Shown piece by piece: positions 27,354-36,357 of a DNA stretch of 64,000 nucleotides (positions within the stretch are counted from its first letter, which is position 1; every line of letters starts with the position of its first letter). This stretch comes from Lachnospiraceae bacterium (GTDB lineage Bacteria > Bacillota > Clostridia > Lachnospirales > Lachnospiraceae). The notes beneath the pieces were generated by a model. That model worked only from the letters and a program-made list of their open reading frames with translations. It was not told the DNA's origin and made no database searches. The position numbers and the translations under genes were made by a program. Location of the stretch: NCBI GenBank assembly GCA_910575005.1, contig CAJTCL010000004.1:124001-188000 (forward strand), given 5' to 3'.

Positions 27354-27427
27354 AAATCAGCCTTCCTGACACTTTTACTTCGTATCTTTTTCACTTGTAT
27401 TGGCTGTCAGGAGGCTGATTTATTTTC
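27354..27427 (+). terminator. Long terminator after the XRE gene
   Basis: AAATCAGCC(TT)CCTGACA at 27354-27370 pairs with TGTCAGG(A)GGCTGATTT ending at 27421, followed by ATTTTCC. The stem is long and the loop about 35 nt. Confidence 0.7.
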
Positions 27428-27605
27428 CTGTCTGTCTTAAACCTAGTTAAAAAATTCATATACTGAATATTCATTTTCATTCATACTGGTTATGAAAACT
27501 TTTCAATGCATTCTTGAATTCAAACTCTAAAACCTATTGCATGATCTTCCAGTATAAAAGACAACATAAAATCAGAATTCACATAAATAATATTCATCAG
27601 TAATA
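27428..27605. other. Short AT-rich gap between convergent units
   Basis: No gene, repeat or RNA is visible between the XRE terminator and the rpsU terminator. Confidence 0.4.
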
Positions 27606-27650
27606 CAAAAAAACTCCGTATCTTCTGATTCATCAGAAAACACGGAATTC
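27606..27650 (-). terminator. rpsU terminator
   Basis: On the minus strand TCCGTG...TCTGA pairs with TCAGA...TACGGA, followed by GTTTTTTTG. It lies directly after the rpsU stop. Confidence 0.75.
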
Positions 27651-27662
27651 TTTTACACAATT

Positions 27663-27839
27663 TTAATTATATTTACGTTTTCTTGCTGCTTCGGACTTCT
27701 TCTTACGTCTTACGCTTGGCTTCTCGTAATGCTCTCTCTTACGAATTTCCTGCTGAATTCCAGCCTTCGCGCAGTTTCGTTTGAATCTGCGTAAGGCGCT
27801 GTCCAAAGTTTCGTTTTCTTTCACGATTACATTTGACAT
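27663..27839 (-). CDS. rpsU: Small ribosomal subunit protein bS21
   Basis: The 58-residue, strongly basic protein begins [20 protein letters not shown] and ends [13 protein letters not shown], as bacterial S21 does. S21 sits near the anti-Shine-Dalgarno end of 16S rRNA and helps initiation. An AGGTGTGAG sequence lies just before the ATG, with a further GGAGG upstream. It is a single-gene unit with its own terminator; a remnant of an acetyltransferase gene lies upstream. Confidence 0.96.
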   Translation of the reverse strand: MSNVIVKENETLDSALRRFKRNCAKAGIQQEIRKREHYEKPSVRRKKKSEAARKRKYN

Positions 27840-27944
27840 AGTCTCACACCTAACCTCCCTCCAGTTGCGTATTGTGCATATTCAACTGTTTGGGTAATTT
27901 TATTGCACTACTGATAATTATAACAGATTTTTATCGTAAGTCAA

Positions 27945-28121
27945 CTACTTTTTAAGGAAAACTAAAAAAATTTTAAATATTTTCATGACAATCCAAATCG
28001 ACATTTTAATTGTAACTCCAGGTAAAATGATAGCTCCGCCGCCAATCCAACAGCCATTGCCAATTATAACAGGCAAAGCATACGTACGACAAAAATATGC
28101 TTCGCTTTCAAGTTCGTCCAT
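27945..28121 (-). pseudogene. Remnant of a hexapeptide-repeat (maltose/galactoside-type) O-acetyltransferase
   Basis: The 58-codon frame contains ALPVIIGNGCWIGGGAIILPGVTI, which matches the left-handed beta-helix end of maltose/galactoside O-acetyltransferases. The normal N-terminal 100 or more residues are absent and the sequence after GVTI runs into an unrelated hydrophobic/Lys-rich tail. A good SD (GGAGAG) still stands before the ATG, so the 5' signals survive while the gene body has been deleted internally and truncated at the 3' end. Not expected to make an active enzyme. Confidence 0.65.
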
Positions 28122-28305
28122 CCTATCATCTCTCCTTTATTATTTATTTTTGCTTTTATTTCTGATATAACTGTCCATAAAAACACTTCTTCAAGATATA
28201 TCTTTACACGTTCTCCTTCTCATCTGAACAGAAGATCGCATTCAAAAAAAGCTGCCCATTCTTCGCAAAGGAATTTCATTTACCGACTTCCGTTCCTTTT
28301 CGCCC

Positions 28306-28785
28306 TTACTTGTGATATGGCTCTTTCATCATAATTCGATAACTCCGATAAATCTGTTCTAATAAAATAACACGCATCAATTGATGAGGAAATGTCATTT
28401 TAGAAAAACTCAGCTTATAATCAGCACACTGCAACACGGAATGGCAAAGTCCCAGGGAACCGCCAATTACAAATTGAATATGACTAACTCCTCCAACTCC
28501 AAGTTTCTCAATTTTTTCCGCTAATTCTATCGAATCCAGCATTTTTCCATTAACAGCTAAAGCACACACCCAGGCATCCTCTTTGATATATTTTAAGAGA
28601 CGTTCTCCCTCTTTTTGTAGAATCTTGTTTTTCTCTGTCTCACTGGCATGATCTGGCGTTTTCTCATCAGCCACTTCTAAGATCTCTAGTCTACAATAGC
28701 GCTGCAGCCGTTTTTCAAATTCACCAATCGCCTGTCGATAGAATGCCTCTTTCACTTTTCCCACTGATAATATGGTAACTTTCAT
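28306..28785 (-). CDS. rlmH: 23S rRNA (pseudouridine1915-N3)-methyltransferase RlmH
   Basis: The 159-residue SPOUT methyltransferase has MKVTILSVGKVKE at the start and FVIGGSLGLC, then LSFSKMTFPHQLMRVILLEQIYR at the C-terminal trefoil knot that binds S-adenosylmethionine. The length equals the usual RlmH length (155-160). The enzyme methylates pseudouridine 1915 in helix 69 of 23S rRNA, after ribosome assembly. Single gene, cytosolic. Confidence 0.97.
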   Translation of the reverse strand: MKVTILSVGKVKEAFYRQAIGEFEKRLQRYCRLEILEVADEKTPDHASETEKNKILQKEGERLLKYIKEDAWVCALAVNGKMLDSIELAEKIEKLGVGGVSHIQFVIGGSLGLCHSVLQCADYKLSFSKMTFPHQLMRVILLEQIYRSYRIMMKEPYHK

Positions 28786-28886
28786 CGCTTTAGCTCCCTT
28801 CTAACATGAAATGATTCAGTAATTGTTGTAATATTGTCCTATTTCCATTATAATAAATATATTGACACAAACTGGAGGTAGAAACA

Positions 28887-29381
28887 ATGTCAAATACAGA
28901 ACATAAAACGCCGCACACTTATGTGGATGCAGGAAAAAAACTAGAAGACGCCGCTTCTACCGCCTGGTCATTCACTTTTCTTGGTTTATTTGGGTTTGGA
29001 ATCCTAATCTTGATCTGGACTGGAATACTTCCCTTGAACATTTCCTATGGCACATTATTGTTTGGGACAATCATTATAGGAATCTTATTTCTAATTTTTA
29101 TCCTTGTCGGTATTCGGGCATTTTTTGAGAGGAACAAATTACGCTCTGTCAAGGCAGAGGAAGACACCAGTATCTGCCAGATTCGTCAATGGTTTCAAGA
29201 ATATTACTCTGCAGATGCCATCTCCAATGGAATGGATGAGGAGGATATTTCCATTGAACAATTATATTTTCTACGTTCTGAGAATATCGGCCGTCTGTTG
29301 TCAGAAGAATTTCCTGAACTTGAAGAATCTTTTGCTGAATATATGATAGAAAACATATATCAAATGTATTTTCCCGACTGA
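28887..29381 (+). CDS. Two-TM membrane protein of unknown function
   Basis: The 164-residue protein has a soluble N-terminus (1-25), two membrane helices (about 27-48 and 54-77) and an acidic C-terminal cytosolic domain (80-164, rich in Glu, with HTH-like spacing but no recognised motif). The SD is ACTGGAGG before the ATG. It precedes xpt by 90 nt on the same strand, which hints at a shared transcript but not function. Not recognised. Confidence 0.75.
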   Translation: MSNTEHKTPHTYVDAGKKLEDAASTAWSFTFLGLFGFGILILIWTGILPLNISYGTLLFGTIIIGILFLIFILVGIRAFFERNKLRSVKAEEDTSICQIRQWFQEYYSADAISNGMDEEDISIEQLYFLRSENIGRLLSEEFPELEESFAEYMIENIYQMYFPD

Positions 29382-29471
29382 TCTGATTGGATTAAAACTG
29401 CAGATCCGCTTTTACTTTTGCAGATAACATGCAATAACAATACAATTAATTATTTATAGAGGTGAAGTAAT

Positions 29472-30044
29472 ATGGAATTATTAAAAGAAAAAATTAAACA
29501 AGAAGGCATTGCAGTAAATGAACATATTTTAAAAGTGGACAGCTTTATCAACCATCAAATAGAACCAGGCTTGATGCAGGAAATAGGAAAGAATATTGCT
29601 GACCATTTTAGAGACAGAGGCATTACCAAGATCGCTGCTATTGAAAGTTCTGGCATTGCCCCAGCACTCATGACTTCTGTTGCATTGGATGTGCCCTTAA
29701 TCATCTTAAAAAAGCAGCCCTCCAAAATCCTCAATCAAGATTTGTACCAGACAGTAGTTACTTCCTTTACCAAAGAGACAAATTATGAGCTGACACTTTC
29801 TAAAAAATATATCAGTGCCGAAGATCATGTTTTGATTGTAGATGATTTCCTTGCAAATGGAGAAGCAGCTACAGCAGCTCTGCGATTACTAAGGATGTCC
29901 CACGCCACCATTGCAGGACTTGCCGTTTTGATTGAGAAATCTTTCCAACCTGGTCATGACAAACTGGTATCACAAGGTGTTGAAGTATACGCTTTGGCAC
30001 AGATCACTGAAATGGCAGAAAACTTTATTTTGTTCAAAGAATAG
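29472..30044 (+). CDS. xpt: Xanthine phosphoribosyltransferase
   Basis: The 190-residue protein is a type I phosphoribosyltransferase with the PRPP loop VLIVDDFLANGEA (about 121-133) and the family sequence IESSGIAPALMTSVALDVPL. It converts xanthine and PRPP to XMP in purine salvage. The length matches B. subtilis Xpt (194). The SD is AGAGGTG. I looked for a purine riboswitch in the 90-nt upstream gap and found none, unlike B. subtilis xpt. Confidence 0.95.
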   Translation: MELLKEKIKQEGIAVNEHILKVDSFINHQIEPGLMQEIGKNIADHFRDRGITKIAAIESSGIAPALMTSVALDVPLIILKKQPSKILNQDLYQTVVTSFTKETNYELTLSKKYISAEDHVLIVDDFLANGEAATAALRLLRMSHATIAGLAVLIEKSFQPGHDKLVSQGVEVYALAQITEMAENFILFKE

Positions 30045-30078
30045 ACCGGACTCCAATTTGTATGATCCTATCATATAT

Positions 30079-30112
30079 AAGGATCCAGGTGGAAAACTGA
30101 CACCTGGATCCT
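30079..30112. terminator. Hairpin between convergent xpt and polC units
   Basis: The stem AGGATCCAGGT / ACCTGGATCCT (11 bp, perfect) has an 11-nt loop. Neither side has a strong T-run (TTATAT on the minus strand), so termination may be factor-assisted. Confidence 0.5.
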
Positions 30113-30156
30113 GTTGGGAACTGCCGTATCAAAATAACTGCTCATCAACAAAATTA

Positions 30157-30489
30157 CTATTTTTCTTTGCTCTTGAGCAATGTTTTCAGCTTCAAAGCCT
30201 TATCAATATTTCCATCTACTTTAAGTTTCTGCAATGTAACTGCCACAAGCGGATCCAATTTTCCTTTCGCAATCTTTTTCAAAGTTTTGGCAGAACAAGT
30301 AAAAATCACATCTCTGTCATAGTATTCATATGGTTCTACATACAACTTGCCTTCCTTAACCTCCACATAAAAAATGCCTGCCGCTTCACCCGTAATGTTA
30401 AACTGATATGCCAGGTGATCTGTAATTTGGCTGGCATCAGCGCCCATCAAAGTTTCTTTCACTTCTGCAAAAAATGTTTCATATGTCAT
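30157..30489 (-). CDS. SCP2 sterol-binding-like domain protein
   Basis: The 110-residue protein starts at ATG 30489 (MTYETFFAEVKE), preceded by GGAGGAAGG. The sequence (YQFNITGEAAGIFYVEVKEGKLYVEPYEY, then KIAKGKLDPLVAVTLQKLKVDGN) matches the SCP2/SCPx fold, a hydrophobic-pocket domain binding lipids or fatty acyl groups. It lies 13 nt after the polC stop and is probably co-transcribed; its role in that operon is unknown. It is a stand-alone SCP2 domain, typical for Firmicutes. Confidence 0.82.
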   Translation of the reverse strand: MTYETFFAEVKETLMGADASQITDHLAYQFNITGEAAGIFYVEVKEGKLYVEPYEYYDRDVIFTCSAKTLKKIAKGKLDPLVAVTLQKLKVDGNIDKALKLKTLLKSKEK

Positions 30490-30502
30490 AATTCCTTCCT
30501 CC

Positions 30503-33500
30503 TTAAAAATCAAACAATGATAACTGGTTGGACTCTGGCAGTTCCCCCAAAATCCCCAAATCATCCATCAAATCAATAACTGTCTTAGATACCTTGGTCC
30601 GTTGACGGAAATCATCTTTAGACAAAAACGGCCCATCCTTTGCTGCTTCCACCACTGCTTCTGCTGCTTTGTCTCCTAGACCTTCTATCGTGTCCAAGGC
30701 AGGCATCAACTTGCCATCAATAATCTGAAAGGCATGTGCCTGTGCAATAAACAAATCCATTGGCATAAAAGTAAATCCTCTGGCATACATCTCCTGAACA
30801 ATCTTCATATCTTTAATGGTATCTTGCTCTTTCTTAGTCAGGGTTTCCTTTCTGCGCTCATAGTCAGCAAGCGCATAATTTAATTTTTCTTTGCCCTGAC
30901 ACATCAGCTCATAGCTGAAGGATGTGGCACGAATGCTGAAAAATGCTGCATAATAGGCCAGTGGATGAAAAACCTTACAATAAGCGATACGCCACGCCAT
31001 CATTACGTAGGCAGCTGCATGAGCCTTCGGGAACATGTACTTAATCTTTTTACAGGACCAAATATACCAATCAGGTACTTGATGTTCTGTCATCGCCTGC
31101 TCCCATTCCGGTTTTAGTCCTTTTCCTTTGCGGACACTCTCCATAATCGTAAAACTCAGTTCACTCTCCATACCCATGCCGATTAAATAGGTCATAATAT
31201 CATCACGGGTACAGATTGCGGTGGAAATAGTAGCCTTCCCTTCCTGAATCAATGTCTGTGCATTGCCAAGCCATACATCTGTTCCATGAGAAAGCCCGGA
31301 TATACGCACCAGATCTGAAAAGGACTGGGGATTGGTATCAATTAACATCTGAATTACAAAATCTGTGCCAAACTCTGGAATTCCCAAAGAACCCAATTTA
31401 CAGCCTCCAATATCTTCTGGCTCAATCCCTAATGCCTTTGTGCTCTGAAACAGAGACATTACATCCTGATCATCCAATGGAATTTTCTGGGCATCAATCC
31501 CAGTCAAATCTTCTAACATACGAATCATGGTAGGATCGTCGTGCCCGAGAATATCCAGCTTTAACAAGTTGTGGTCAATGGAGTGGTAATCAAAATGTGT
31601 TGTGACAATATCCGTGGACATATCATTTGCCGGATGCTGAATCGGGGTAAAGGAATGGATTTCCTCACCAATGGGAAGCACAATAATTCCCCCCGGATGT
31701 TGTCCAGTAGTGCGCCGAACACCGACACATCCCTGTACAATACGTTCAATCTCACATTTACGCTTACGAATGCCCCGCTCCTCATAATAATTTTTGATAT
31801 ACCCAAAAGCAGTCTTATCTGCCAGTGTACCAATCGTCCCAGCACGATAAGTCTGTCCATAACCAAAGATTACTTCACAGTAAGCATGTGCTTTACTTTG
31901 ATATTCTCCTGAGAAATTTAAGTCGATATCTGGCTCTTTATTGCCCTTAAAGCCCAAAAAGGTTTCAAATGGAATATCAAATCCTTCTTTGACCAGAGGT
32001 TCCCCACATACTGGACAATTTTTATCTGGCATATCACATCCTGCACGCCCTGCAAAAGCTCTCACTTCCTCTGAATCAAAATCGCTGTAATGGCACTTCT
32101 TACAATAATAATGCGGCGCCAGCGGATTGACTTCTGTGATACCAGACATAGTTGCCACAAACGAGGAACCAACCGAACCACGGGAACCGACAAGATAGCC
32201 ATCCTCATTGGATTTCCATACCAGTTTTTGTGCAATAATATACATTACAGCATAACCGTTGGATATAATGGAATTTAATTCCCGCTCCAGCCGTTCTTGT
32301 ACTACTTTAGGCAGATCATTTCCATAAATCTCATGTGCTTTATTATAACAGATATCCCGCAGCATTTGATCAGAATTTTCAATCACTGGCGGACATTTGT
32401 CTGGACGTACAGGAGAAATCCGCTCACACATATCTGCAATCTTATTGGTATTCGTGATCACAATCTCCTCCGCCTTCTCACTGCCCAGATAAGCAAATTC
32501 CTCTAGCATTTCCTCTGTGGTACGCAAATACAAGGGGGCTTGATCGTCCGCATCTTTAAAGCCCTTTCCGGCCATAATAATTCGGCGGTATACCTCATCC
32601 TCTGGATCCAAAAAATGAACGTCACAGGTGGCCACCACCAATTTACCAAAATCTTCTCCAAGTTTCACAATCTTGCGATTAATCTCTTTTAATTCCTCCT
32701 CGGATGCCATAGCAGGATTATCCCCCCGCAGCATAAAAGCATTATTGCCCAATGGCTGGATCTCCAAATAATCGTAAAAACGCACCAGCCTGGCAATTTC
32801 CTGCTCCGAATTTCCACGCAAAATCGCCTGATACAGCTCCCCTGCCTCACATGCTGAACCAATCAAAAGTCCTTCCCTATATTTTATAAATTCGCTCTTG
32901 GGAATTTTCGGCTGCCTATGAAAATAAGTCAAATGCGCTTCTGATACCAAGCGATATAAATTGATACGTCCAGTATCATTTGTAGCCAGAATAATTGCAT
33001 GATGGCTGGGAAGCTTTTTTATATTCTCTACAGAAGATTCGCCAAGTTCATTGACCTGCTCTAAGCTATCTATGCCCCTTTCTTTCAGCATTGTAATAAA
33101 TTTGACAAAAATCTCTGCGGTACAGGCTGCATCATCTACCGCCCGATGATGATTCTCCAAAGAAATTTTTAAAGCCTTAGCTACAGTATCTAACTTAAAG
33201 CGATTGAGCTGCGGCATCAATACTCTGGCAAGTGCCACAGTATCAATCACCGTATATTTACAAGGTAATCCCTGCCGCTCACAATTTTTGCTGATAAAGC
33301 TCATATCAAATCCAGCATTATGTGCTACCATGATAGCACCTTCACAGAATTTTAGAAATTCTGGTAAAATCTCTTCAATCTTAGGCGCTCCAAGCACCAT
33401 ATCATCCCGAATACTGGTAAGTTCTTCAATCTTAAACGGAATTGGCACTTCTGGATTGACAAATGTGGAAAAACGTTCTGTAATTCTTCCATTACATACT

Positions 33501-35098
33501 TTTACTGCACCAATCTCAATAATTTTGTTGTTGACAGGAGAAAAACCCGTTGTCTCAAGATCAAAAACCACATAAGTATCATCTAAACTCTGACCATTTG
33601 GATTTTCGATAATATTTTTCAGATCATCCACTAAATATGCTTCCACACCATAGAGAATTTTAAAATTATCATCTGGCGAAACGGCATGATTAGCATCTGG
33701 AAATGCCTGTACATCTCCATGATCTGTGACTGCAATTGCCGGATGTCCCCATTGGATGGCACGCTTAATCAAATCCTTTACTTCTGAGACTCCGTCCATA
33801 TCACTCATCTTTGTGTGACAATGAAGTTCCACACGTTTGCGAGGACTGGTGTCTATTCTGCTGCTGGTAAAATTTTGGATTTTCTTAATTCCAGTCACAG
33901 AACCTATGGTAAGTTCCCCATCAAATTTGTCAATCGTGGTAACACCTTTGATTTTTAGAAACGCTCCCTTTTTGACTTCCGCGATAATATCCGCCACAAA
34001 TTCATTTTTGGCAAACATTTTTATCATAATAGTGTCTGTAAAATCTGTGACAGAAAACATAATAATGGTTTTCTCATTGCGGATCTCTCTGGTTTCCAGG
34101 CTTAAAACTTTGCCTCGAATCACCACTTCTCCCATCTCTCCCACAATCTGCTCAATTAAAATGGTATCATCCTCAAAATCCCGCCCAAAGACAACATCTG
34201 GATTGTCCGAACGTTTAAAACCACCAGAAAAACCACCTTTTCCTCTGCCGCCAAAACTTCCTTTTTTCCCCTTGTTGTCTGTTAGTGCTTTTTTAGAAGC
34301 TGTGACTTGATTTTGATTTGTATTTATCTGGTCTTTCGCTTTTAAATTGGAACCATCTACTGACTGTTCTGTCAATTCTTCCTGGGGAATGCCTGCCGCT
34401 AGTAACACAGAATCTGGCGAAAATGGTGCGGCAGTTTGTCCATAATTTACAACTCCCACATCCAATGGCTCTCCTGCCTCTAAAAATTCCTGTTCTTCCT
34501 TATTTTTGGTATTTCCAAAAGAGGATTGCGCAATAATGCTATGTACTTCATTCTGTAGACGCAGATCACTGTCCTTTTGATGTTTTTTCTCTTTTGGTTC
34601 TGTATACTCCACCCGAATATCGACATCCAATCCGCACCGTTCGCAGATAATCTTTTCTAAAATTTGTACCATTTCTTCAGATTTTTGTCTTGCCACCACC
34701 GAATCTTCCAAGTTAAGCATAAGTTTTCTCTCATCTGGAAATTCAATCTTTGCCATCTTTAAGACACTGTATTCCAAAAGACTATAGGTGCGAAATTCCT
34801 CCAATACACTGTCCTTATATATATGCAACAATTTTTGCGGATTATATTGTTCAGAAAGCTTAAATTTTTCAATAATCTTTACAGAAAGTTCGTGATCTGG
34901 AAAGAGCTGCTTTTTAATATCACTCTCCAGCCGAAAAATGCGATTTTTTTCAATCAGCCTGGAACTCAGCAAATAGACCCTGAGATGATCTTTCTGGTGG
35001 TTAGTAGAAACCTTTGTAACTTCTACATCTGCCATCAGTCGTTCCATCTCTGATGGCACCTTTAAATCTGGAAAAACATCAAAAAACAGCTTGCTCAT
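30503..35098 (-). CDS. polC: DNA polymerase III alpha subunit, Gram-positive type
   Basis: The 1531-residue protein has the full PolC order: N-terminal domains, OB-fold (about 310-415), PHP domain (VELHCHTKMSDMDG), an inserted DEDDh 3'-5' exonuclease (VVFDLETTGFSP, then AHNAGFD), the rest of PHP, palm (PDIDLNFSGE), fingers and a C-terminal beta-clamp motif QLSLFDF at the very end. I place the start at ATG 35098 (MSKLFFDVFPDL), because GGAGTG lies 9 nt upstream; a longer frame adds ten unlikely residues overlapping ispG. A basic Gly/Lys-rich insert (about 265-300) follows the N-terminal part. PolC is the main replicative polymerase. The gene follows ispG after 4 nt. Confidence 0.97.
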   Translation of the reverse strand: MSKLFFDVFPDLKVPSEMERLMADVEVTKVSTNHQKDHLRVYLLSSRLIEKNRIFRLESDIKKQLFPDHELSVKIIEKFKLSEQYNPQKLLHIYKDSVLEEFRTYSLLEYSVLKMAKIEFPDERKLMLNLEDSVVARQKSEEMVQILEKIICERCGLDVDIRVEYTEPKEKKHQKDSDLRLQNEVHSIIAQSSFGNTKNKEEQEFLEAGEPLDVGVVNYGQTAAPFSPDSVLLAAGIPQEELTEQSVDGSNLKAKDQINTNQNQVTASKKALTDNKGKKGSFGGRGKGGFSGGFKRSDNPDVVFGRDFEDDTILIEQIVGEMGEVVIRGKVLSLETREIRNEKTIIMFSVTDFTDTIMIKMFAKNEFVADIIAEVKKGAFLKIKGVTTIDKFDGELTIGSVTGIKKIQNFTSSRIDTSPRKRVELHCHTKMSDMDGVSEVKDLIKRAIQWGHPAIAVTDHGDVQAFPDANHAVSPDDNFKILYGVEAYLVDDLKNIIENPNGQSLDDTYVVFDLETTGFSPVNNKIIEIGAVKVCNGRITERFSTFVNPEVPIPFKIEELTSIRDDMVLGAPKIEEILPEFLKFCEGAIMVAHNAGFDMSFISKNCERQGLPCKYTVIDTVALARVLMPQLNRFKLDTVAKALKISLENHHRAVDDAACTAEIFVKFITMLKERGIDSLEQVNELGESSVENIKKLPSHHAIILATNDTGRINLYRLVSEAHLTYFHRQPKIPKSEFIKYREGLLIGSACEAGELYQAILRGNSEQEIARLVRFYDYLEIQPLGNNAFMLRGDNPAMASEEELKEINRKIVKLGEDFGKLVVATCDVHFLDPEDEVYRRIIMAGKGFKDADDQAPLYLRTTEEMLEEFAYLGSEKAEEIVITNTNKIADMCERISPVRPDKCPPVIENSDQMLRDICYNKAHEIYGNDLPKVVQERLERELNSIISNGYAVMYIIAQKLVWKSNEDGYLVGSRGSVGSSFVATMSGITEVNPLAPHYYCKKCHYSDFDSEEVRAFAGRAGCDMPDKNCPVCGEPLVKEGFDIPFETFLGFKGNKEPDIDLNFSGEYQSKAHAYCEVIFGYGQTYRAGTIGTLADKTAFGYIKNYYEERGIRKRKCEIERIVQGCVGVRRTTGQHPGGIIVLPIGEEIHSFTPIQHPANDMSTDIVTTHFDYHSIDHNLLKLDILGHDDPTMIRMLEDLTGIDAQKIPLDDQDVMSLFQSTKALGIEPEDIGGCKLGSLGIPEFGTDFVIQMLIDTNPQSFSDLVRISGLSHGTDVWLGNAQTLIQEGKATISTAICTRDDIMTYLIGMGMESELSFTIMESVRKGKGLKPEWEQAMTEHQVPDWYIWSCKKIKYMFPKAHAAAYVMMAWRIAYCKVFHPLAYYAAFFSIRATSFSYELMCQGKEKLNYALADYERRKETLTKKEQDTIKDMKIVQEMYARGFTFMPMDLFIAQAHAFQIIDGKLMPALDTIEGLGDKAAEAVVEAAKDGPFLSKDDFRQRTKVSKTVIDLMDDLGILGELPESNQLSLFDF

Positions 35099-35102
35099 AG
35101 TT

Positions 35103-36170
35103 TCATTCACTCCAATGCAACAATTCATAGCGAAGAGCTTCTAACAACTCCTCTTCTTTGACCTTCTTATAGACTTCTCCATGCTTGATAATCAGACCTT
35201 CGCCAATTCCCCCAGCAATACCAATATCTGCCTCTTTCGCCTCACCTGGACCATTTACCACACACCCCATCACAGCAACCTTTAAATCCAGCGGAATATC
35301 ACTGACCATCGTCTCCACCTGATTTGCAAGACCAATCAAATCAATCTGCGTTCTGCCGCAAGTAGGACAGGACACCACCTCAATTCCACCCTTGCGAATG
35401 CCAAGTGTCCGCAAAATAATTTTCGCGGATTTGATCTCTTCCAGAGGATCTCCTGTCAGCGAAACACGGATGGTATCTCCAATCCCCTGTCTTAAGATCA
35501 TCCCTAACCCCATTGCCGACTTAATATTGCCGCTGGTAAGCGTACCAGATTCTGTAATTCCCACATGCAGCGGATAATCTGTCTGATCTGCGATCAGCTC
35601 ATGTGCTCTGACGCACATCATCACATCGGAAGATTTTATACTGATTACCAAATTATCATAGTTCAACTCTTCTATCATATGAACTTTATCTAAGGCGCTT
35701 TCCACAATTCCTTCTGCTGTGACTCCATGATATTTTTCCACCAGCTCCCGTTCCAAAGAACCACTGTTTACTCCTACACGAATCGGAATCTTTCTATCTC
35801 TTGCTACATCAATCACTGCCCGAATCCGATCTTTGGAACCAATATTTCCCGGATTGATACGAATCTTATCTGCACCATACTCCATAGCGGCAATCGCAAG
35901 CCGATAATCAAAATGGATATCTGCCACCAGAGGGATAGTGATTCCTTTTTTGATCTCCGCCAATGCTTCCGCCGCCTCCATCGTTGGAACCGCACAGCGG
36001 ATAATCTCACAGCCAGCCGAGGTAAGCTGCTGAATCTGTGCAATCGTACCCTTGATATCCTCTGTATGTGTATTCGTCATAGATTGTATGAGAATTGGAT
36101 TTTTACCGCCAATTCTACGGCTGCCAATCTGTACTTCCCTGGTAGTTTTCCTGATAATTTGATTTTCCAT
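35103..36170 (-). CDS. ispG: 4-hydroxy-3-methylbut-2-enyl-diphosphate synthase
   Basis: The 355-residue protein has the TIM-barrel part (KNPILIQSMTNTHTEDI) and the Fe-S domain with CPTCGRTQIDL and GCVVNGPGEAKEADIG, which supply the three Cys ligands of the [4Fe-4S] cluster. IspG converts MEcPP to HMBPP in the MEP isoprenoid pathway. It follows rseP after a 183-nt gap with a duplicated 36-nt repeat, and precedes polC. The start ATG 36170 has GAGAGGAAA upstream. The pathway enzyme Dxr is encoded three genes earlier in the same block. Confidence 0.97.
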   Translation of the reverse strand: MENQIIRKTTREVQIGSRRIGGKNPILIQSMTNTHTEDIKGTIAQIQQLTSAGCEIIRCAVPTMEAAEALAEIKKGITIPLVADIHFDYRLAIAAMEYGADKIRINPGNIGSKDRIRAVIDVARDRKIPIRVGVNSGSLERELVEKYHGVTAEGIVESALDKVHMIEELNYDNLVISIKSSDVMMCVRAHELIADQTDYPLHVGITESGTLTSGNIKSAMGLGMILRQGIGDTIRVSLTGDPLEEIKSAKIILRTLGIRKGGIEVVSCPTCGRTQIDLIGLANQVETMVSDIPLDLKVAVMGCVVNGPGEAKEADIGIAGGIGEGLIIKHGEVYKKVKEEELLEALRYELLHWSE

Positions 36171-36259
36171 AATTTATTTCCTCTCACTAGGTAACATCGC
36201 GATTTGACTTCTCACCACTGAACAAAAAATCCTGTAAAGCGAGAATTCCTTTCCGCCGT

Positions 36260-36357
36260 ATGGTTCCAGACATGTTTAACTGGCCAAACCTCTATCATGC
36301 AATAGGTACTTGCCCACTTACATGGTTCCAAACGTTTAAACTGTCCCAAACCTCTAT
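36260..36357. repeat. Imperfect 36-nt direct repeat overlapping the rseP stop
   Basis: ATGGTTCCAGACATGTTTAA... (36260-36295) and ATGGTTCCAAACGTTTAAAC... (36322-36357) are imperfect copies 62 nt apart, and both end CAAACCTCTAT. The second copy includes the rseP stop codon (36354-36356), so part of the rseP 3' end appears duplicated into the gap before ispG. Confidence 0.6.

Noticed and set aside
29382-29471. Purine riboswitch before xpt
   Set aside because: Only 90 nt, without the conserved purine aptamer stems or a terminator hairpin.
29932-30579. Plus-strand frame of 215 codons
   Set aside because: Overlaps the 3' end of xpt in another frame and the SCP2/polC genes antisense; no SD.
33837-34310. 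Plus-strand frame of 157 codons
   Set aside because: Antisense to the N-terminal part of polC.
36171-36259. Promoter for ispG
   Set aside because: No -35/-10 pair at acceptable spacing was seen; read-through from rseP is more likely.
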